This document shows, one piece after another, positions 36,132-45,520 of a DNA stretch of 64,000 nucleotides (position 1 is its first letter; each line of letters begins with the position of its first letter). Made by a program: the position numbers and the translations under genes. The stretch comes from Thermogutta sp039793925 (lineage in GTDB: Bacteria > Planctomycetota > Planctomycetia > Pirellulales > Thermoguttaceae), in NCBI RefSeq assembly GCF_039793925.1, contig NZ_JBAMME010000226.1, positions 1-64,000 of the forward strand, written 5' to 3'. The notes beneath the pieces are model-generated. The model searched no databases. It saw only the letters and a list, made by a program, of their open reading frames with translations, and was not told where the DNA came from.

Positions 36132-37070
36132 CTAAGACCCGATTTCACATGACACGCTCGAGCCCACAAAAGTGCCCACGATCTCGCGCAAAGAACGCGC
36201 CCCTAACTCCTTCAGCGCCCGGGGAAGCGCATCCAGAATCTCCCAGGCCGCAGTTGGACGGTAGAATGAAGCCGTACCCACCTGAATCGCGCTGGCACCG
36301 ACCACGAAAAACTCCATAGCATCGTCCACCGTCGTGATTCCACCTGCAGCTACTACCGGAATGCTGACTGCCTGCGCTACCTGGTACACTATCCGCAACG
36401 CGATCGGCTTAATCGCCGGACCACTCAACCCGCCGAACACCTGCCCCAACCGCGAACGTCGGCGACGCCAATCCACGGACATACCCAATAGCGTATTGAC
36501 GGCTGTGATGGCTGACGCTCCTGCCGCCTCAGCCGCCTTGGCTACCGCCGTCGCATCGGTCACATTCGGGGTCAGTTTGGCGAAGATGGGCCCGTCGTAA
36601 ACTCGCCTCACCTTTCCCACCACCGCCGCACACCGGGCCGGATCGGTAGCAAAATCAATTCCTCCCGCCACGTTCGGGCAGGAAAGGTTCAATTCGATCG
36701 CCTTAACCCCTTCCAGTTTACTGATAGCCCGGGCAAGCTCCACGAATTCTTCGTCGGTCTTCCCCGCAATGCTGACAATCACTGGACATGTGAGGGAGGC
36801 CAACCCACGCCATAATCGGGTGCAAAATCCTTCGAGGCCCTCGTTGTCTAAGCCAATTGAGTTTAAGAGCCCGGCTGCCGTTTCTACGGTTCGTGGCGGG
36901 GCATTTCCTATTCTGGGGGATAAGGTGACCGTCTTTGGTATGATAGCGCCGAGACGATTCAGGTCAGCAAATGCGTAACAGTCGACGGCGTTTCCGAAGG
37001 TGCCCGAGGCCAGCATGACTGGATTTTCTAGCCTCAAGCCATCTATTTCGAGACTGAGGTCCGGTTCCAT
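36132..37070 (-). CDS. pyrD: dihydroorotate dehydrogenase, class 1 (PyrD-like)
   Basis: A 312-aa FMN-dependent enzyme of pyrimidine synthesis, oxidising dihydroorotate. Key features: LRLENPVMLASGTFGNA, GAIIPKTVTLSPRIGNAPPR, LLNSIGLDNEGLEG, the catalytic cysteine in IELNLSCPNVAGG (Cys rather than Ser places it in class 1), IFAKLTPNVTD, and the FMN phosphate site VVAAGGITTVDDAMEFFVVGASAIQVGTA. Class 1B enzymes use a PyrK electron-transfer subunit, which is not adjacent here. ATG 37070 is chosen; an in-frame TTG lies at 37085 and neither has a strong ribosome site. Confidence 0.9.
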   Translation of the reverse strand: MEPDLSLEIDGLRLENPVMLASGTFGNAVDCYAFADLNRLGAIIPKTVTLSPRIGNAPPRTVETAAGLLNSIGLDNEGLEGFCTRLWRGLASLTCPVIVSIAGKTDEEFVELARAISKLEGVKAIELNLSCPNVAGGIDFATDPARCAAVVGKVRRVYDGPIFAKLTPNVTDATAVAKAAEAAGASAITAVNTLLGMSVDWRRRRSRLGQVFGGLSGPAIKPIALRIVYQVAQAVSIPVVAAGGITTVDDAMEFFVVGASAIQVGTASFYRPTAAWEILDALPRALKELGARSLREIVGTFVGSSVSCEIGS

Positions 37071-37671
37071 CAGTGTTGCACTCAAGTCCAGGCGAAGGAA
37101 AAAATACGCGACGGCGTGCCATCCGGGCCGGCAGAGCGGCAGAGATCGCCACCGATCTTTCTAATCTATTCCACCGCGGACAAGCAAACAACACGGGTAA
37201 GTTTGACACGGCGGCTCGAGAGAACATAAACCCTACGCGGGACCGGCTGTTAACCGAGGCGGAAATTGCCTGCCGATCTCGGCGTCGTTCTCAAAGTTGA
37301 GCGGTTTTCTCAGCTTAATGTCCCCCATCCCGGTTTACCTCGTCTGATGTAGCTTCCAAGGCGAGTCTACAGGTGGCAGACTGGAAAAGCAAAAAGCGAC
37401 AGGACCAATTTCGTCAGCCGGTCCCGTCGCCTTCGCTGTGTACCATACAAGACAGAATGCGCTATCAATTAGTTCACACCCACTTGGGCGTTGTCTGCGA
37501 TTCCCGACCCACCGGGCGCCCTCGATTCCTGTTCACTGTCACGGCGGGGCGTGCCACTTGTGGAAATTCTGTGTGTGGTCCGACTGCAGTGCCCTCCGTA
37601 CGTCTCTCCGGCACAAGCCAGCGGCTGAAAGCCAATCGCTTATTCGGCGTTTTGTGTCGATCGCAATCGGG
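37071..37671. other. 601-bp spacer with one terminator, no gene supported
   Basis: Between the small lipoprotein stop and the pyrD start, both on the minus strand. The only clear element is the minus-strand terminator at 37391-37430. The roughly 240 bases between the lipoprotein stop and that terminator form a long 3' UTR or may encode a small RNA; I recognise no known RNA family in it. Confidence 0.45.
37391..37430 (-). terminator. intrinsic terminator (minus strand)
   Basis: On the minus strand GCGAC-x-GGACC-type arms (37420-37430 with 37396-37406; 10 pairs, one mismatch) close a 13-base loop and are followed by TTTTTGCTTTT. It lies about 242 nt after the stop of the small lipoprotein gene. 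Confidence 0.7.
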
Positions 37672-37890
37672 TCAGATAATGCCGCCATGAGTGCGGTACG
37701 GAGTCATATGATCGGGATGATCCAGCATCCATGCCCGCTCCCATTCATCCAAAAGCAAGCGCAGATTCTCGGACGTGTAGATCAACTGCTGGACTCTCCG
37801 ATCCGGGTCAGCCGAGTAAATCGGCACAACACACCCGACGGCCATCGTCAGCAAAAGGCAGGAAATCACAGCGAGAACGAACTTTTGCAT
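37672..37890 (-). CDS. small lipoprotein
   Basis: 72 aa. MQKFVLAVISCLLLTMAVGC is a lipoprotein signal with lipobox AVGC, the Cys being residue 20. The mature part (VVPIYSADPDRRVQQLIYTS, LRLLLDEWERAWMLDHPDHM) is short and helical. GGAG sits 8 bases before ATG 37890. I recall similar short lipoproteins in other planctomycetes, but no function is known. Its transcript probably runs to the terminator near 37391. Confidence 0.65.
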   Translation of the reverse strand: MQKFVLAVISCLLLTMAVGCVVPIYSADPDRRVQQLIYTSENLRLLLDEWERAWMLDHPDHMTPYRTHGGII

Positions 37891-38087
37891 ATGGGGCACT
37901 CCGTTGCACCAAAATCCCGATTTGGTCTTTTGAGGACCCTGGTCGCCGTTGATTTCTCTCTATCTTGCGCCGTTTGCAATTTTCGAGAGACAAATCCAAC
38001 CGGCACGTTTCAAGAATCCCAATCGAAGCTGCCGATCTTGCTCATTTCAACGATACATTCGCTCAGAGTGGCCCGGTGAGGTCAAGT

Positions 38088-38411
38088 TCAAGCCTTCGGA
38101 ACACCGTCCTTAGTCCCGGATTTGAGCTTTTTGGACATCGCTTCGAGTCGTTTTCTCAACTCCTTGCCGGGTTTAAATCGGACCACAAATCTTTCTGGAA
38201 CTCGAATCTCCGTTTTCTTTTTGGGGTTCATTGCTCGCCGCGACTTTCGCAGCTTGATCTTGAAGACCCCAAAGTTTCGCAGCTCAATTTTGTGTTCAGT
38301 GGTCAGGATATCGATGATGGCGTCGAACGTCCGTTGAACAACCTCTCGCGTCTGCGACTGAGGGAGTCCTAGTTCCTCCGCAATCTGTCGCACGATGTCT
38401 CGCTTTGTCAC
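38088..38411 (-). CDS. HU/IHF-family DNA-binding protein
   Basis: A 107-aa nucleoid protein. MTKRDIVRQIAEELGLPQSQTREVV is the helical dimer part. IELRNFGVFKIKLRKSRRAMNP is the strand leading into the DNA-binding arm (with the RNFG and NP motifs). RVPERFVVRFKPGKELRKRL closes the fold. A basic ~12-residue tail (KKLKSGTKDGVPKA) extends beyond the usual length. The start is GTG 38411 with GGAGGAG 6 bases upstream. A good promoter lies about 70 bp upstream. Confidence 0.92.
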   Translation of the reverse strand: MTKRDIVRQIAEELGLPQSQTREVVQRTFDAIIDILTTEHKIELRNFGVFKIKLRKSRRAMNPKKKTEIRVPERFVVRFKPGKELRKRLEAMSKKLKSGTKDGVPKA

Positions 38412-38923
38412 AATTGGCTCCTCCGATCAACCTCGGTCGAATCGTTTCGACACTGTTCCGCGTTCCTACCGACCAGTTGTAACATTAGGTTAGAGCGAAA
38501 CTAGTGTCAAGTCCCCGACTCTTCCGAAGCTAATCCCTACCCGTCCCGGGAGCACTCTTGGTTGGTTTTCAACAGCTTCTTCCGACACTCTCAGGCCGAA
38601 AATGCCAACGCTCTCGGCATCGCATCTGAAGTCGCATAACACAGCGTGGTGAATGCTCACAACCATTATCGGCGGAAACTTCGGAAAACTCCAACCAGAT
38701 TGAAAATTCTGAACGACTGTCATCGGGCAGCGCCGACGGAGTGTGGTTATTCCACTTCTGCTAGGCTATCGCGACGGGAGAAGGGCAGTGGGGACTCCTT
38801 CACACCCAACATGGCGCGCAGAACCCCGGACGCGAGTCAGAGAGTTTTCGCGGGTCTCTCCCAAGCGGTTCAAAGCAAAAAATTGCCTATGTTATCAGCA
38901 CACCGCCCACCGACCGGTTAGCT
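38412..38923. other. 512-bp spacer between HU gene and YkgJ-type gene
   Basis: Apart from the HU promoter (38482-38510) and ribosome site I find nothing supported. Short plus-strand frames near 38646-38937 lack ribosome sites and look random. The part at 38511-38923 is the 3' side of the upstream minus-strand gene and has no strong terminator. Confidence 0.45.
38482..38510 (-). promoter_or_regulatory. sigma-70-like promoter of the HU gene
   Basis: On the minus strand a perfect TTGACA (-35, 38505-38510) is followed after 17 bases by TAATGT (-10, 38482-38487), giving a start near 38475 and a leader of about 65 nt. The -10 match is modest. Confidence 0.5.
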
Positions 38924-39391
38924 TTAAATGTCGATGAGCCGGGCCAGTTGCTCAATTTCTTCCTGGGAATAGACCCGTCCCCGGCCACAGCCCGGACAGG
39001 TGCGGCACACCTTCTCCCAGTCCCGCTCGGTGCGTAATTGAGAAGGCCAAAATGGAAAGGAGCGACATTGCCGCGGGCGAACTTCATACACAAGACACCG
39101 CCGGCTGTAGAGGTCCAGAAAAACACAGTCTCCATTTGGACGTTCGACAAGACTCTTCTCACCGCTGGGCAATAACCGGACAAACTGCGTTTCGAATTCC
39201 TGGATCTCCATCCTCAGCCGCTCGGCTAAAGCTCCAATTTCTTCCTCCGTCACATACACATAACCCGGCTGACCGGAACAACAATAGCCACATCCCGTGC
39301 ATTCAAAACGCAGCCCGGCAGCGTACCACGGTCTCGGAGAGGTCCGTCGTACGGAAATTCGCCTGGTGTTCGTGCTGGTATCCTTCCTCAT
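38924..39391 (-). CDS. YkgJ-family cysteine cluster protein
   Basis: 155 aa. The N-terminal FECTGCGYCCSGQPGYVYVTEEEI contains the C-x-x-C-x-x-CC motif of the UPF0153/YkgJ family, thought to bind zinc or an iron-sulfur centre. GDCVFLDLYSRRCLVYEVRPRQCRSFPFWP supplies further conserved cysteines. A CRTCPGCG pair near the C-terminus adds more. The biochemical role is unknown. AGGAA lies 6 bases before ATG 39391. It lies 33 bp downstream of the GlcD-GlcF fusion on the same strand and is probably co-transcribed. Confidence 0.8.
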   Translation of the reverse strand: MRKDTSTNTRRISVRRTSPRPWYAAGLRFECTGCGYCCSGQPGYVYVTEEEIGALAERLRMEIQEFETQFVRLLPSGEKSLVERPNGDCVFLDLYSRRCLVYEVRPRQCRSFPFWPSQLRTERDWEKVCRTCPGCGRGRVYSQEEIEQLARLIDI

Positions 39392-39424
39392 CTTAATTCC
39401 TGGAGAACTCCAAAGACTTGCACT

Positions 39425-42400
39425 CTACTGTTCTGCCAAAGTGCGCTCCCGGCTCGGTCGAAGCAAAGCGTCTTTCCCGCCTGGCCAGAGCCCATAGGCT
39501 AAAGCCAGAATCTTGAGCGGGTGGAGCGTCGGTTTGGCCGTGGCCTGCTCCATGTGAATACGGCAGGTGCTGCACTCCGTGACTCCGGCCTCTACCTCCG
39601 GGTCCCGTATCGCGTTCAGAAGCGACCAACCGACACGAAGACTGGTTCGGTAATGGGCATGCTTCAGGCCATAGGTTCCAGCCATACCTGAACATCCGTC
39701 CGGTCCCATCACGACGTGAAGATCAGGGACAAGTTCGAGAAGTTGACGTCCAGGCTGTCCGACACCCAGTGCCCGAAGGCGACAGGGCCAGTGATACATC
39801 AACCTGAGCGGCAGCCCTCGGAAGTCCAACCGCAATTTGCCCGCTTCATAAAGCCGGTACAAATAATCGCAGGCGTCAAACGTGTGAGCGGCCACGAGCC
39901 GCGCGTCCTCGTCATCGAGGACCTGGGGATATTCCCGAGTCAGGCTGAGGGCCGCCGCCGGCTCTGCGGTCACCACATCGTACCCCTGACGAACGGCTTC
40001 CACCAATACCGCCACGTTTCGACGTGCCACCCGCCTGGCATAATCGGCATCTCCCGAGGTGAGCGCTGCCGTTCCGGCAGTTCGCTGCTCGAGAGGGACG
40101 TAAACCCCAATTCCATTATGCTCAAACACCGCAACCAAAGCCTCAGCCAAGCGGTGATCGAACCAATTTGCAAACACATCCACAAAGTAGGCGACCCTGG
40201 GCTTGGCATCGCGCACCGGTCGATGGAGCCGGCGTCTGGCTGCGATTCGCAGAAAACTTGTTTTTTGCAGACGGGGCAATTTGCGTGCGTGGGCAATACC
40301 GGCAACCTTTTCCAGGAGCCACCGAAATTGCTTATTTTGCAACGCCCAATTTATAAACGGTGCAGCCCGGGCGCCCCATGCCGCCAATGTCTCCACACGA
40401 TTGAGTAGCCAGTCCGAAAATGGAAGGCCATGGGCAGCAGTATTCGCCGTTTTGGCTTCCAGCATCAGATAAGGCACATCCACCTGTGCGGGGCATTCCA
40501 CCCGACACATGTGGCAATGCACACATAGGTCGGCAATTGCGCGAAAGGTATCTTCCGTAATGGTCTCGAGCGGTAATTCTCCCGTTAAGACAGCCTTAAC
40601 GAGAGTGACCTTGGCCCGTGGCGACGCCTCTTCGAATGGTTGGGAGCGAAAAAGCGGACACATCCGCAGAGCAGGGCGCTGCGTACGGCAATGGCCGCAT
40701 GCCGTGCATTGAGCCACCACGGACGCCACCGCTGCGGGATGCCAGTCGAGCTGTGAAACAAGAATGTCCGGCAGACGCTCATCCGACTGGTTGCCCTCGG
40801 GTGAAAGATTCGAATCATCCGTTTTCACCGCGCTCCCATGCGCTGATGCCGTCCGCCCGTTTGTAAGCTGGGGGTCTCGAAGCCCTACCTCAGCTTCGGT
40901 ACAGGAGGTCGGAGTGGTTTCTACGGTCGGTTCTCGGTTGCGAGTGTTCGTCTCATCAACGGCGTCCTCCGAACCCGCAGTGCCTGTGCCGGAAGCGGAA
41001 AGAGCAATCCAATCGGCTCCGACATGACGGCCCAGATACTGCCACCATTCACGTGTGTGGGAATCCACCACGATTTTTCCCGGGTTCAGAAGCCCCAGGG
41101 GATCAAATATTTTTTTGAGCTCCACAAGGAGCGAGTATTCCGGTCCCCATTGGCGGGCCAGATAGGCGCTGCGACTCAGCCCACATCCACGCCCGAGGCC
41201 CACGCCCCCGCCACAGTTGAGAACATGTTCATACACTGCATCGCAGATCGCTCTTATTCGCTCGGGATTGCTAAGTTCCGATTCCTGCAGAAACGGCTGA
41301 AGGTAAATCTGACCCTGACTGACCTGACAGTAGACAGCGGCAGAGACTTCCAGTTTGTTGAGCAGGTGTTGCAGGGCGAAAACGCACGCGCCAAGCTGCT
41401 CAGGTGGAACGGCCACATCGTCCGCCACCGGCAACGGCCGAGATTTACGTGACCCGAGTTGGGGGATGGGTTGTGGAATTCTTGCCAGCTTCCACAGAAA
41501 ATTGATTTCTGATTCGTCAGTTGTTGTCTGCGCAGAAAACTCCAATCGCTTCCGCGTCCGCAGATTCTCAATTAAGCCATGAAGTTCCTGATGGGCCTCC
41601 TCCACATCCCATCCCTCCATTTCGATCAATACCGCCGCCTCGACGCTCTCGGGAATCAGGTGTCCAAACCAGGACTCCGCCTCACGAGCAAGGCCCAGGT
41701 GACGGCGGTCCATGACGTCGCAGGCCAGCGGGCGAAAGTTTAATATTTCAAGCGCAGCATCAAACGCGGGTTCCAGCTCGGGAAAGAGCAAAAGGCCCAC
41801 CGCCCTGCCGGGTAGCGCGGGGACGGTCTCCAAAGTCGCCTCGACCATTACCGCGAGTGTCCCCTCCGATCCGGCCAGTAGCTTCGGCATGTTGAGTTTG
41901 CCATCTGCAAGAACGCCTTCTAACCGGTACCCGGAGCGGAGCCTCGGCCGTCCTTGCTTCGTCCGGTTCTGCTCGTAGTTACGAAGCAACTGGGCAACTT
42001 GGAGCACGAGACGACTTTTCGGGGCTAACGTCGGCGACGCTGCATGCTCTGTAAGAGATTCCTGGCCAAAATGGACGCGGGTGCCGTCGGCAAGACACAC
42101 GGTCATTTCGCGTACATAATCACCCAGCAGGCCATATTTGAGAGATCGACTTGTCCAGGTTCCCCGAGCGATAGCACCGCCTATAGTGGTTACCTCCGAA
42201 TTGAACGGTTCTGGCGCCACTTTCCTGCCCAAGCTTTTGAGGTGGCGCTGCAGGCGTTCGAACACCACCCCGGGCTGGACGCGCACGAATTGGCCACGCT
42301 CTTCGACAGAGATCAGCCGACGCATGTAAGCCGAAAAATCGAGCACGACGCCGGGCCCCAGGCACTCGCCCGCCATCCCTGTGCCTGCGCCCCGCGCGTG

Positions 42401-42616
42401 GACCGGGATGCGGTGTTCGGCGCAGTACTGGAGGCACGCCGACACATCGGATGTCGATTGGGGCCGAACGACGACCAGGGGGCGAATATGAAAGATACTG
42501 GCATCCCGGGCAAACAATTCCAAGAGAACAGGCTCCGCCAGGACCCTTCCTTTCACCAACCCGGAAAGGTCCTCGTACACGCGGACCCGCTGTTGCTCCC
42601 AGGTATCGATCGCCAT
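39425..42616 (-). CDS. GlcD-GlcF fusion: FAD-linked oxidase plus iron-sulfur/CCG domains
   Basis: 1063 aa. The N-terminal ~540 residues are a VAO-type FAD-binding oxidase: RPLVVVRPQSTSDVSACLQY, VHARGAGTGMAGECLGPGVV, EVTTIGGAIARG, LLGDYVREMTVCLADG, and a C-terminal LLNPGKIV. A polar linker (about 542-612, Thr/Glu/Ser-rich) joins it to a GlcF-like half. That half has two 4Fe-4S motifs (CTACGHC...CP and CVHCHMCRVECP, about 638-710) and cysteine-rich CCG modules (YHWPCRLRALG, GPDGCSGMAGTYGLKH, VTECSTCRIHME). Family members oxidise D-2-hydroxyacids (glycolate, lactate) and pass electrons to the membrane. ATG 42616 lies 26 bp after the folE stop; an in-frame TTG at 42646 would overlap folE. Confidence 0.85.
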   Translation of the reverse strand: MAIDTWEQQRVRVYEDLSGLVKGRVLAEPVLLELFARDASIFHIRPLVVVRPQSTSDVSACLQYCAEHRIPVHARGAGTGMAGECLGPGVVLDFSAYMRRLISVEERGQFVRVQPGVVFERLQRHLKSLGRKVAPEPFNSEVTTIGGAIARGTWTSRSLKYGLLGDYVREMTVCLADGTRVHFGQESLTEHAASPTLAPKSRLVLQVAQLLRNYEQNRTKQGRPRLRSGYRLEGVLADGKLNMPKLLAGSEGTLAVMVEATLETVPALPGRAVGLLLFPELEPAFDAALEILNFRPLACDVMDRRHLGLAREAESWFGHLIPESVEAAVLIEMEGWDVEEAHQELHGLIENLRTRKRLEFSAQTTTDESEINFLWKLARIPQPIPQLGSRKSRPLPVADDVAVPPEQLGACVFALQHLLNKLEVSAAVYCQVSQGQIYLQPFLQESELSNPERIRAICDAVYEHVLNCGGGVGLGRGCGLSRSAYLARQWGPEYSLLVELKKIFDPLGLLNPGKIVVDSHTREWWQYLGRHVGADWIALSASGTGTAGSEDAVDETNTRNREPTVETTPTSCTEAEVGLRDPQLTNGRTASAHGSAVKTDDSNLSPEGNQSDERLPDILVSQLDWHPAAVASVVAQCTACGHCRTQRPALRMCPLFRSQPFEEASPRAKVTLVKAVLTGELPLETITEDTFRAIADLCVHCHMCRVECPAQVDVPYLMLEAKTANTAAHGLPFSDWLLNRVETLAAWGARAAPFINWALQNKQFRWLLEKVAGIAHARKLPRLQKTSFLRIAARRRLHRPVRDAKPRVAYFVDVFANWFDHRLAEALVAVFEHNGIGVYVPLEQRTAGTAALTSGDADYARRVARRNVAVLVEAVRQGYDVVTAEPAAALSLTREYPQVLDDEDARLVAAHTFDACDYLYRLYEAGKLRLDFRGLPLRLMYHWPCRLRALGVGQPGRQLLELVPDLHVVMGPDGCSGMAGTYGLKHAHYRTSLRVGWSLLNAIRDPEVEAGVTECSTCRIHMEQATAKPTLHPLKILALAYGLWPGGKDALLRPSRERTLAEQ

Positions 42617-42642
42617 ACCATGACCACCGGAGAAGCGAGCCG

Positions 42643-43314
42643 TCAATGACGGCCATTATAGATCAGCGTCATCACTTCCGCTCGGGTAGAAGGATTCGTG
42701 CGAAATGCCCCCCGCAGGGCCGACGTGACACACACGGCCCCTGGTTTGCGAATGCCCCGCACTGTCATGCATGTGTGAATGGCTTCTACAACGACGGCTA
42801 CCCCTTTCGCGTCGAGCTCCTCGATCAACAGGTCGGCGATGACTTCCGTCATGCGTTCCTGGACCTGAGGACGCCGCGAAACGTCCTCCACCACCCGCGC
42901 CAGTTTGCTCAGGCCAACCACTTTTCCTCCCGGCAGGTAGGCAATGTGCGCCTTGCCCATAAAAGGCATCAAATGGTGCTCGCAAACACTCTCGAAAGTA
43001 ATATCCTTAACGACGACGATTTCGTCGTATTTTTCAGTAAACACTTTCTTGAGGTGCCGACGCGGATCCAACCGCAACCCGCGGAACAGCTCGGCGTACA
43101 TGCGGGCCACGCGAGCCGGAGTCTCCCGCAGACCTTCTCTGTCCGGATCTTCGCCCACAGCCAAAAGGATTTCTCGCACAGCCTTTTCAATGCGCTGCAA
43201 ATCCACCTGATGATCCTGCGTGGGCGACGGTTTTTCTTTCGCCTGCTGCGTACTAGCCTCTTGGCTATCCCGCGACGATTGGGCTGCCTGAATAGCGTCA
43301 ACCTCTCGGTTCAT
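42643..43314 (-). CDS. folE: GTP cyclohydrolase I
   Basis: 223 aa; converts GTP to dihydroneopterin triphosphate for folate. The core begins after a ~40-residue polar N-terminal extension. GLRETPARVARMYAELFRGL, DITFESVCEHHLMPFMGKAHIAYLPG (zinc Cys and His), GLSKLARVVEDVSRRPQVQERMT and AIHTCMTVRGIRKPG (second zinc Cys and substrate site) are canonical. GAGGG lies upstream of ATG 43314. It heads the folE - GlcDF - YkgJ transcription unit. Confidence 0.95.
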   Translation of the reverse strand: MNREVDAIQAAQSSRDSQEASTQQAKEKPSPTQDHQVDLQRIEKAVREILLAVGEDPDREGLRETPARVARMYAELFRGLRLDPRRHLKKVFTEKYDEIVVVKDITFESVCEHHLMPFMGKAHIAYLPGGKVVGLSKLARVVEDVSRRPQVQERMTEVIADLLIEELDAKGVAVVVEAIHTCMTVRGIRKPGAVCVTSALRGAFRTNPSTRAEVMTLIYNGRH

Positions 43315-43986
43315 TGGTAACTACCCTCAACAATATGGCCTGGTGCGCTTCGTTTACAAAACCGGTGAGAACACAAGTCTTGCTTGGGATTGGGACATCA
43401 ACTCTGGAGGAACCTCGCCCGTCGATCCCGTGCTCCGGCAGCCGGAATCCTCACATCCCCTTCTCGCGTGAATCGACAACTTTTTCCGACTATCTCAGAT
43501 CAATTTAATAATCATATCTCCCAAAATGTTTCTGGACAGCTTATCTCTTGCGAAGAGTGCCGTTGAGCAGTCCCACACCCGGTTTCACTCTCGATCAGCT
43601 CCGATTCGCGATTTGCAAAATTTACCGGCCCGAGCACCATCATACCGCTTTCCTAGGCAACTCTGTAGGGACTGACGTCGCACCCCGCAAGCGGAAAGGC
43701 GAAACGACCGAACGGGTCCGATACTGGACAAGAGCCACTTCGGCCGGTATCCTACCGCAAGCACGGGGTGAGTCATGTAAAAAAAGACCACTCACCGCAA
43801 ATTGTACAGTTCGCGGCTGTGAACGTTCGGCACGTGAACGGATCAATGCAAGCGATCCCGGTCATTTCCACTCGATCGACAACATCCTCGGACGATTGTT
43901 CGGAGAATGGAAATCCGGGTTACGTTTCGCGACATTAGCCAGGTTTTATTAGCATGTTGATTTTTCGGACAACGAGGAGACACCCC
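43315..43986. other. 672-bp divergent spacer, no gene supported
   Basis: It lies between folE (-) and the Gfo/Idh gene (+). A 134-codon open frame at 43548-43952 has no ribosome site, a Cys/Arg-rich random look and no recognisable domain, so I do not call it. GAGGAGA near 43973 is the ribosome site of the next gene. Promoters must lie here but I cannot place them with confidence. Confidence 0.45.
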
Positions 43987-45336
43987 ATGCGCAGACGCGA
44001 CTTTCTCAAAATGGGAGCGGCAGGCCTGACACTATCCACCATGCCGGGTTATGCCGTGGGCTTAACTCGCACCAAACCTCGGCGCATCGGCTTGATCGGA
44101 TGCGGTTGGTATGGGAAGAGCGTGCTCCTCCGCTTCCTGCAGGTAGAACCGTGCGAAGTCGTCGCCCTGGCAGACGTCGATGGTCGAATGCTCGAGGAAG
44201 CGGCTCAGATTGTGGCGGAACGACAGAAATCCGGCAAAAAGCCCCGGATATATCGTGATTTCCGCAAAATGCTGGCGGAAAACGAGTTCGATATCGTCCA
44301 GGTATCCACTCCGGATCACTGGCATGCGCTGGCCGCTATCGAGGCCATGAAAGCGGGAGCGGACGTGTATGTGGAAAAACCTATCAGCGTGGACGTGGTT
44401 GAAGGGGCTGCGATGGTGGCCGCCGCGAGGAAATACAACCGCGTGGTGCAAGTCAATACACAGCGGCGGAGCACGCCTCATCTCATCGAAGCCCGGGACC
44501 GTTTTATCAAAGAGGGCAAACTCGGCAAAATCGGCCATGTCGAAATTTATTGCTATTACCATATGAGGCGGCGGGGACAGGTTCCCGACCAACAGCCTCC
44601 TGACTACTTGGATTGGGATTTCTGGTGCGGTCCCGCGCCGTACCGCCCTTACAATCCAGCCATTCATCCCCGGGGATGGCGTTCCTTCAAAGAATTCGGC
44701 AACGGAATTATTGGAGACATGTGTATCCATATGCTGGACATGGTGCGATGGATGCTGGATCTCGGTTGGCCCAAACGGATCTCATCGGCAGGCGGCATTC
44801 TCGTGGACAAAGACAGCATGGCCAATGTTCCGGACACACAAACGGCCGTCTTCGATTTCGGCGACGCGACGGTCGTGTGGGAACATCGAACATGGGGCAA
44901 GGCTCCCAACCCTGATTATCCGTGGGGAGCGACTTTCTACGGCGACAAAGGTACTCTCCACGCGAGCGTGTTCCGTTACGATTTTATCCCGGAAGGGCAG
45001 GGGGAACCGGTCCATCAGGATGTGCAGTACGAGCTGGATGAATATCCCGAAGATCGAACGGAAAAGGACCTCGAGCGGCATGTGGCCCCGGCGATTCGCC
45101 GGCACATTCGAAACTTTCTGGACGCCGTGGATTCCAGGAGCCGCCCAGTAGCCGACATCGAGCAGGGTTTCATTTCCTCCGCCTGCTGCATCCTCGCTAA
45201 TATCTCCCTGGAGCTTGGGCGCGACATCACCTGGGACCCGGAAAAGCTCCAGGTGGTCGGCGATGAGGCTGCCAACCAACGGCTGGCACGCAGCTACCGT
45301 GCCCCGTGGCAACACCCCAATCCCGAGCAGGTTTGA
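43987..45336 (+). CDS. Tat-exported Gfo/Idh/MocA-family oxidoreductase
   Basis: 449 aa. MRRRDFLKMGAAGLTLS is a twin-arginine leader. The NAD(P) Rossmann fold starts RIGLIGCGWYGKSVLLRFL (GxGxxG). DIVQVSTPDHWHALAAIEAMKAG and VYVEKPISVDVVEGAAM (EKP lysine) are family hallmarks. GNGIIGDMCIHMLDMVRWML carries the conserved His-x-x-Asp region. GAGGAGA 8 bases upstream supports ATG 43987. Such exported members with their tightly held cofactor are common in planctomycetes and often sit with glycan-degrading genes; the beta-helix/SGNH gene 184 bp downstream fits. Substrate unknown. Confidence 0.85.
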   Translation: MRRRDFLKMGAAGLTLSTMPGYAVGLTRTKPRRIGLIGCGWYGKSVLLRFLQVEPCEVVALADVDGRMLEEAAQIVAERQKSGKKPRIYRDFRKMLAENEFDIVQVSTPDHWHALAAIEAMKAGADVYVEKPISVDVVEGAAMVAAARKYNRVVQVNTQRRSTPHLIEARDRFIKEGKLGKIGHVEIYCYYHMRRRGQVPDQQPPDYLDWDFWCGPAPYRPYNPAIHPRGWRSFKEFGNGIIGDMCIHMLDMVRWMLDLGWPKRISSAGGILVDKDSMANVPDTQTAVFDFGDATVVWEHRTWGKAPNPDYPWGATFYGDKGTLHASVFRYDFIPEGQGEPVHQDVQYELDEYPEDRTEKDLERHVAPAIRRHIRNFLDAVDSRSRPVADIEQGFISSACCILANISLELGRDITWDPEKLQVVGDEAANQRLARSYRAPWQHPNPEQV

Positions 45337-45520
45337 TAACCCGGGGCACATAGAGCGTGTACGATTGCGTTTCGCACGCCCTTGCGGCGCAGCCTGCAAC
45401 CAATGGAGAGTGTTGTTGTACGTTGGCGTTTTCCCCCAAGTCGCGTGAGTGCCGCAAGGGAATAGTGCTGCAGGGGTGCGTGGCTTTTGTTTATTTTGTC
45501 GAACAAGCAGAGGTGACATC

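Noticed and set aside
43548..43952. 134-codon frame in the folE / Gfo-Idh spacer
   Set aside because: No Shine-Dalgarno, no recognisable motif, unusual composition; treated as non-coding.
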